Source: an uncultured Acidobacteriota bacterium (lineage in GTDB: Bacteria; Acidobacteriota; Thermoanaerobaculia; UBA5066). Taken from it: a DNA stretch of 39,227 nt. The notes under the pieces were generated by a model. It was not told the DNA's origin. It made no database searches and was given only the letters and a program-made list of their open reading frames with translations. Positions 36,281 to 39,227 of this stretch are shown piece after piece (position 1 is the stretch's first letter; every line of letters begins with the position of its first letter). The translations under genes were made by a program, and so were the position numbers. Location of the stretch: NCBI GenBank assembly GCA_937888435.1, contig CALAQS010000233.1, positions 1 through 39,227 of the forward strand. The letters are read 5' to 3'.

Positions 36281-39227
36281 TTACCTCTGCTCCTTCCACC
36301 ACACGGGGCGGAAGTTCGGCGCGCCAGGCAGCGAGGGCTTGGGAATGTCGACCTTGACGAGCGTCGCCTGGTTCTTTCCGACGCCGCTCTGCCCGACGAA
36401 CGCGCCGTTGTCCGTCACGACGAATCCAGACGCGGCACCCGCGCCCGCGGCGTAAACGGTCGTCGCGTTCGTCGCGCTGAAAACCGGCGCGGAGCCCCCG
36501 GAAATCTCGAACTCCACCTTGATGACGTACGAGTAGCCGTTGCAGCCGTAGTCGGGATCGAAGACGGTGAAGAAGACATCCTGCGTCGTCGAATTCACGT
36601 TCCCCACGAGCAGCGGCGAGGACGTGACCTGGGTGTGGATGCCGAGGCGCGTGTGGACACCCGCGACGTACGTCGGGTCGGTCACCTGGAGCGGGATTCC
36701 GGTCGTCTCGCCGCCGATGACCTTGCTGATGACGTGCGGCGCCATGGCTCCGGAGCCGAGCGGCACCGAGGCGAAGGCGGCGTCGGTGATCTTGTTGGGA
36801 TTCGTCGCGACGAAGAGAGTCGGGACGAAGGGGGGAAGCGAGGTGTCGTAGCCCGAGCCCGAGGGTGGGTCTCCCACGCGGTTCACGTTCCAGCCCGAAA
36901 CGGCCGGGCTCGTCTCGTAGAAGCTGCCGCTTGCGAGAGCGTAGACCTGGAAGCCAAGAACCCCGACCCCGTTCGCCGCCGGCGAGTAGTAGAGCGGCTG
37001 AGGAATAACCTGATCGGCACTCGTAGGAACTACGCCAGCGTTTCCCGCCGCCGCGTTCAGGTCGATGAGGACGCCCGAGGTCGGGCTCGCCCAGTTCCCC
37101 CAGAGCGCGTTGACGCGGCCGTTCTCGTCGCCCTGGAGCACGAGATTCGCTCGGTTGTCGTTCTGGAAGCCCGGGGCGTTCGTCTGGAAAAAGATCGAGT
37201 CGGTGAACGTCTGGAGGCCCACGAGAGGGCTCGGCGAGGCGAGAGGCGTGACCACGGTCGTGGACAGGAGTTTGCCCGGGATGACCGGGTCGGCCGGGTC
37301 GACCACGAAGATGTCCGCGTTCTTTTGATCGGCGGCTTTGTAGAGGCTCGTCGGGTTGATGCCGGCGCCGAACGTCAATTTGCTCGTGGTGAACGTGTCG
37401 TTCGCGACCGCGGGCACGCTCCAGCCGCCGAAGAGGCCCGCGTAGTTCGAAGAGTCCTTCGTCCAGAGGATCTCGACCGGCTTCGCCGGATCGTAGTTCG
37501 GGTCATGGGGAACGGCCGGGGTGCTGGCGCGGTCCGGATAGGGGTGCGTGATGTCGATCGCGGCGATGAGGCTGCCTCCCGGTCCCTCGGTCAGGAACCC
37601 GACCGTCTTGTAGGCGTTCGTCGGAGCGCCGAAATACACGTCCGCGAACCTCAGGGAGCTCGCGACCCCCCAGGTGTGCTCGTCGAACGTGAACCCTTCG
37701 TTCTGTCCGGTGTCCGTCGAAACCTGCGGGTCCGGGTCGAGGAAGGTGTTGTAGAGCGTGATCTGGCTCGCGATCAGGTTCGGGGGCAGGAGGCCGATCA
37801 CTTCAGCGCCGTCGTCGAGATCGAACGCATGCAGGAATCCGTCGTCGGCGCCCAGCCACGCGAGCTTGCGCCGGGTCGCGTACGTGGCCTCGAAGGACTT
37901 ATGATCCACGACGTTTCCCGCTTGGAAATACTGCTGCGCGGGGCCCACGATCGCGGGCGTCACGTTGATGGACGGACCCAGCAGCCAGGCGCGCGGGAGA
38001 CCCTTGTTGGGGTTGGGAACCAATACGTTTCCCGGTCCAAGAATGAAATCCCGGGTATCGATTCCACGGATGAAATCGATGACCGTGGAATCGACGCCCG
38101 TGGGCGGGTTGAGTGCCACACAGGGGGCGCCGCAGAGGGCTTGGATCGTCCCGGCGTTGCCCGCGACGATCGCAATCAGGGCACCGGTGCCCGGATCCCA
38201 CGTGTAGAGCTGCCGGGTCGCGGGCGTCGGCTGCCACGGCTTTGTCAAGTCCGGGTTCGTCAGGACGTCTCCCGCGTCCCAGAGGTCGACGATGGCGAGC
38301 GGGTTGGTCGTGTCCTTCGCCTTGATGTGGCCGTGCCAGAGCGGATACGTCGCCGAGGTCAGGACGACCGTGTTTCCGAGGCTCACGGACGCTCCCGAGA
38401 CGGGAGAGCTCGTCGTGTAGTCGCCGCTCGCCGAACCCCGCACGATCGCGAGGAAGGCGTCATAGAGCGCCCGGGCGTCGCTCGCGAAGAAGGCGTAGTC
38501 GTTGTTGTCCGGCGACGCCTGGTCCGGGCCGAACCGGTTGACGGTTGGCAAAGTCACCGTCTGCAGGGGTGGGAACGGGGGGGGCATAGGGCCGGGGCAC
38601 GCGGTCGTGCCGGGGGCGGCCGCCCCGCTATCGTCAGTCGGGACCGAGGTCCCGGCGGTCGGACCTTGATTAGTGGTCGGGTTGATGTGCGGCAGGCGGA
38701 CGTCTCCGCGCAGGGCCGGCGGGTCGAAGCAATCGTAAAGGACGAACCCGGCATCCTTCTTCGCCGCACTCGCGTCGGTGCGGCCGCGATACGCTGTGCG
38801 GTTCAGCTCGCAACGTGAGACGTCGGGCGAGATTCCGATCGCGAACGTCCGGGCCCGCACGATGGCGTCTCCCGCCGCTGCCTGGCGCGCGTCCAGATAC
38901 ATCGCTTCCGCCTTACCCGGAGGGAAGTTCGTAAAATCGGTCCCGCCCGTGTCCAATTCGCACGCCGTCGGCGCAACGTCGTTGTCCCATTCCCAGTCCG
39001 GTCCCTTTGATGTGCCCGTATTGCAGGTGTTCGACTGGCCGTCCGTACACAGAATGACCCCGTAGGCCCGATTGCAGGCCTTCTTTGGATCCGCTCCCCA
39101 GGTGCTTTCCGTGCCGTCGGCTTTCATGCCGTCGGGTGGGAGGCCGAGGAGGGAGGTGTCCGCCGCGGCGATTCCGCTCCTCGTCGCAGTCCAATTGACC
39201 GTCGCGAGGCCGCCCAGGAACCTGAGT
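36281..39227 (-). CDS. pilY1: PilY1-like pilus-tip adhesin (5' end cut by window)
   Basis: At least 981 residues are seen; the reading frame is open to the window end, 33 codons above the first ATG (39127), so the true start lies outside. Near the visible N-terminus is part of a von Willebrand A-like domain (ILCTDGQSNTC, FAIGISPDVSRC). The centre has the PilY1 features LWDAGDVLTNPDL, RGIDTRDF and, in the C-terminal half, KLAWLGADDGFLHAFDLDDG followed by repeated beta-propeller strands. PilY1 caps type IV pili, binds calcium and surface ligands and affects retraction. A prepilin gene follows, as in minor-pilin operons. Cysteines are frequent in the vWA part. Confidence 0.85.
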   Translation of the reverse strand, partial: LRFLGGLATVNWTATRSGIAAADTSLLGLPPDGMKADGTESTWGADPKKACNRAYGVILCTDGQSNTCNTGTSKGPDWEWDNDVAPTACELDTGGTDFTNFPPGKAEAMYLDARQAAAGDAIVRARTFAIGISPDVSRCELNRTAYRGRTDASAAKKDAGFVLYDCFDPPALRGDVRLPHINPTTNQGPTAGTSVPTDDSGAAAPGTTACPGPMPPPFPPLQTVTLPTVNRFGPDQASPDNNDYAFFASDARALYDAFLAIVRGSASGDYTTSSPVSGASVSLGNTVVLTSATYPLWHGHIKAKDTTNPLAIVDLWDAGDVLTNPDLTKPWQPTPATRQLYTWDPGTGALIAIVAGNAGTIQALCGAPCVALNPPTGVDSTVIDFIRGIDTRDFILGPGNVLVPNPNKGLPRAWLLGPSINVTPAIVGPAQQYFQAGNVVDHKSFEATYATRRKLAWLGADDGFLHAFDLDDGAEVIGLLPPNLIASQITLYNTFLDPDPQVSTDTGQNEGFTFDEHTWGVASSLRFADVYFGAPTNAYKTVGFLTEGPGGSLIAAIDITHPYPDRASTPAVPHDPNYDPAKPVEILWTKDSSNYAGLFGGWSVPAVANDTFTTSKLTFGAGINPTSLYKAADQKNADIFVVDPADPVIPGKLLSTTVVTPLASPSPLVGLQTFTDSIFFQTNAPGFQNDNRANLVLQGDENGRVNALWGNWASPTSGVLIDLNAAAGNAGVVPTSADQVIPQPLYYSPAANGVGVLGFQVYALASGSFYETSPAVSGWNVNRVGDPPSGSGYDTSLPPFVPTLFVATNPNKITDAAFASVPLGSGAMAPHVISKVIGGETTGIPLQVTDPTYVAGVHTRLGIHTQVTSSPLLVGNVNSTTQDVFFTVFDPDYGCNGYSYVIKVEFEISGGSAPVFSATNATTVYAAGAGAASGFVVTDNGAFVGQSGVGKNQATLVKVDIPKPSLPGAPNFRPVWWKEQR

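Noticed and set aside
36275-38818. Long plus-strand open frame opposite the PilY1-like gene
   Set aside because: Arg/Val/Asp-biased translation antisense to a protein with vWA and propeller motifs.

Overview
The window is GC-rich, almost entirely coding DNA from a Gram-negative bacterium: it encodes LptD, TonB-type and type IV pilus functions. The mix of a menaquinol-type cytochrome b6-like complex, multiheme cytochrome c, an FxLYD protein, DUF507 and a TonB-type pseudokinase, together with the base composition, fits an Acidobacteriota-like organism. That lineage is an inference; there is no rRNA or tRNA gene in view. No gene-free stretch exceeds about 150 bases. Neighbouring genes are often coupled by 4-base ATGA or GTGA stop/start overlaps (eight cases).

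Layout. (1) 1-7416, minus strand: an electron-transfer operon. It reads four-cluster ferredoxin, membrane HEAT-repeat protein, Rieske protein, b6-type cytochrome b, enlarged subunit-IV-like cytochrome b half, octaheme cytochrome c, then a cut-off cupredoxin/carboxypeptidase-regulatory-like protein. (2) 7530-8117, plus: a membrane-anchored protein of unknown function. (3) 8149-18139, minus: a tight run of nine genes. These are thiolase, the two CoA-transferase subunits, lptD, a secreted protein, rmlD, a fused polyprenol-kinase/DUF92 protein, a UbiA prenyltransferase and a small unknown protein. (4) 18240-21825, plus: ruvX and mltG, a strong hairpin block, then a pseudokinase-TonB fusion. (5) 21829-26943, minus: DUF507, acyl-CoA carboxylase (carboxyltransferase, biotin carboxylase, biotin carrier) and a secreted DsbA-like protein. 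(6) 27016-29708, plus: a TldD/TldE-type protease pair. (7) 29712-31267, minus: two small genes, a TPR exported protein and an MXAN_5187-like protein. (8) 31297-32667, plus: selA. (9) 32664-39227, minus: PilY1-like adhesin (cut by the window end), PilW-like prepilin, FxLYD protein and an NtrC-type regulator.

How the parts work together. Region 1 probably oxidises menaquinol and passes electrons through Rieske and b hemes to the octaheme cytochrome. A conserved cysteine for the extra heme ci and a co-transcribed ferredoxin raise the possibility of a ferredoxin-quinone link. Regions 3 and 5 supply acyl-CoA (branched-chain, ketone body or propionate) metabolism and envelope building. The kinase-DUF92-UbiA trio looks like a polyprenol salvage path analogous to plant VTE5/VTE6 feeding a prenyltransferase. 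Region 9 is a minor-pilin/PilY1 surface locus with its own response regulator. The plus-strand genes ruvX, tldD and selA share a TANNNT hexamer 7-8 bases before the start codon and no Shine-Dalgarno, suggesting leaderless transcripts.
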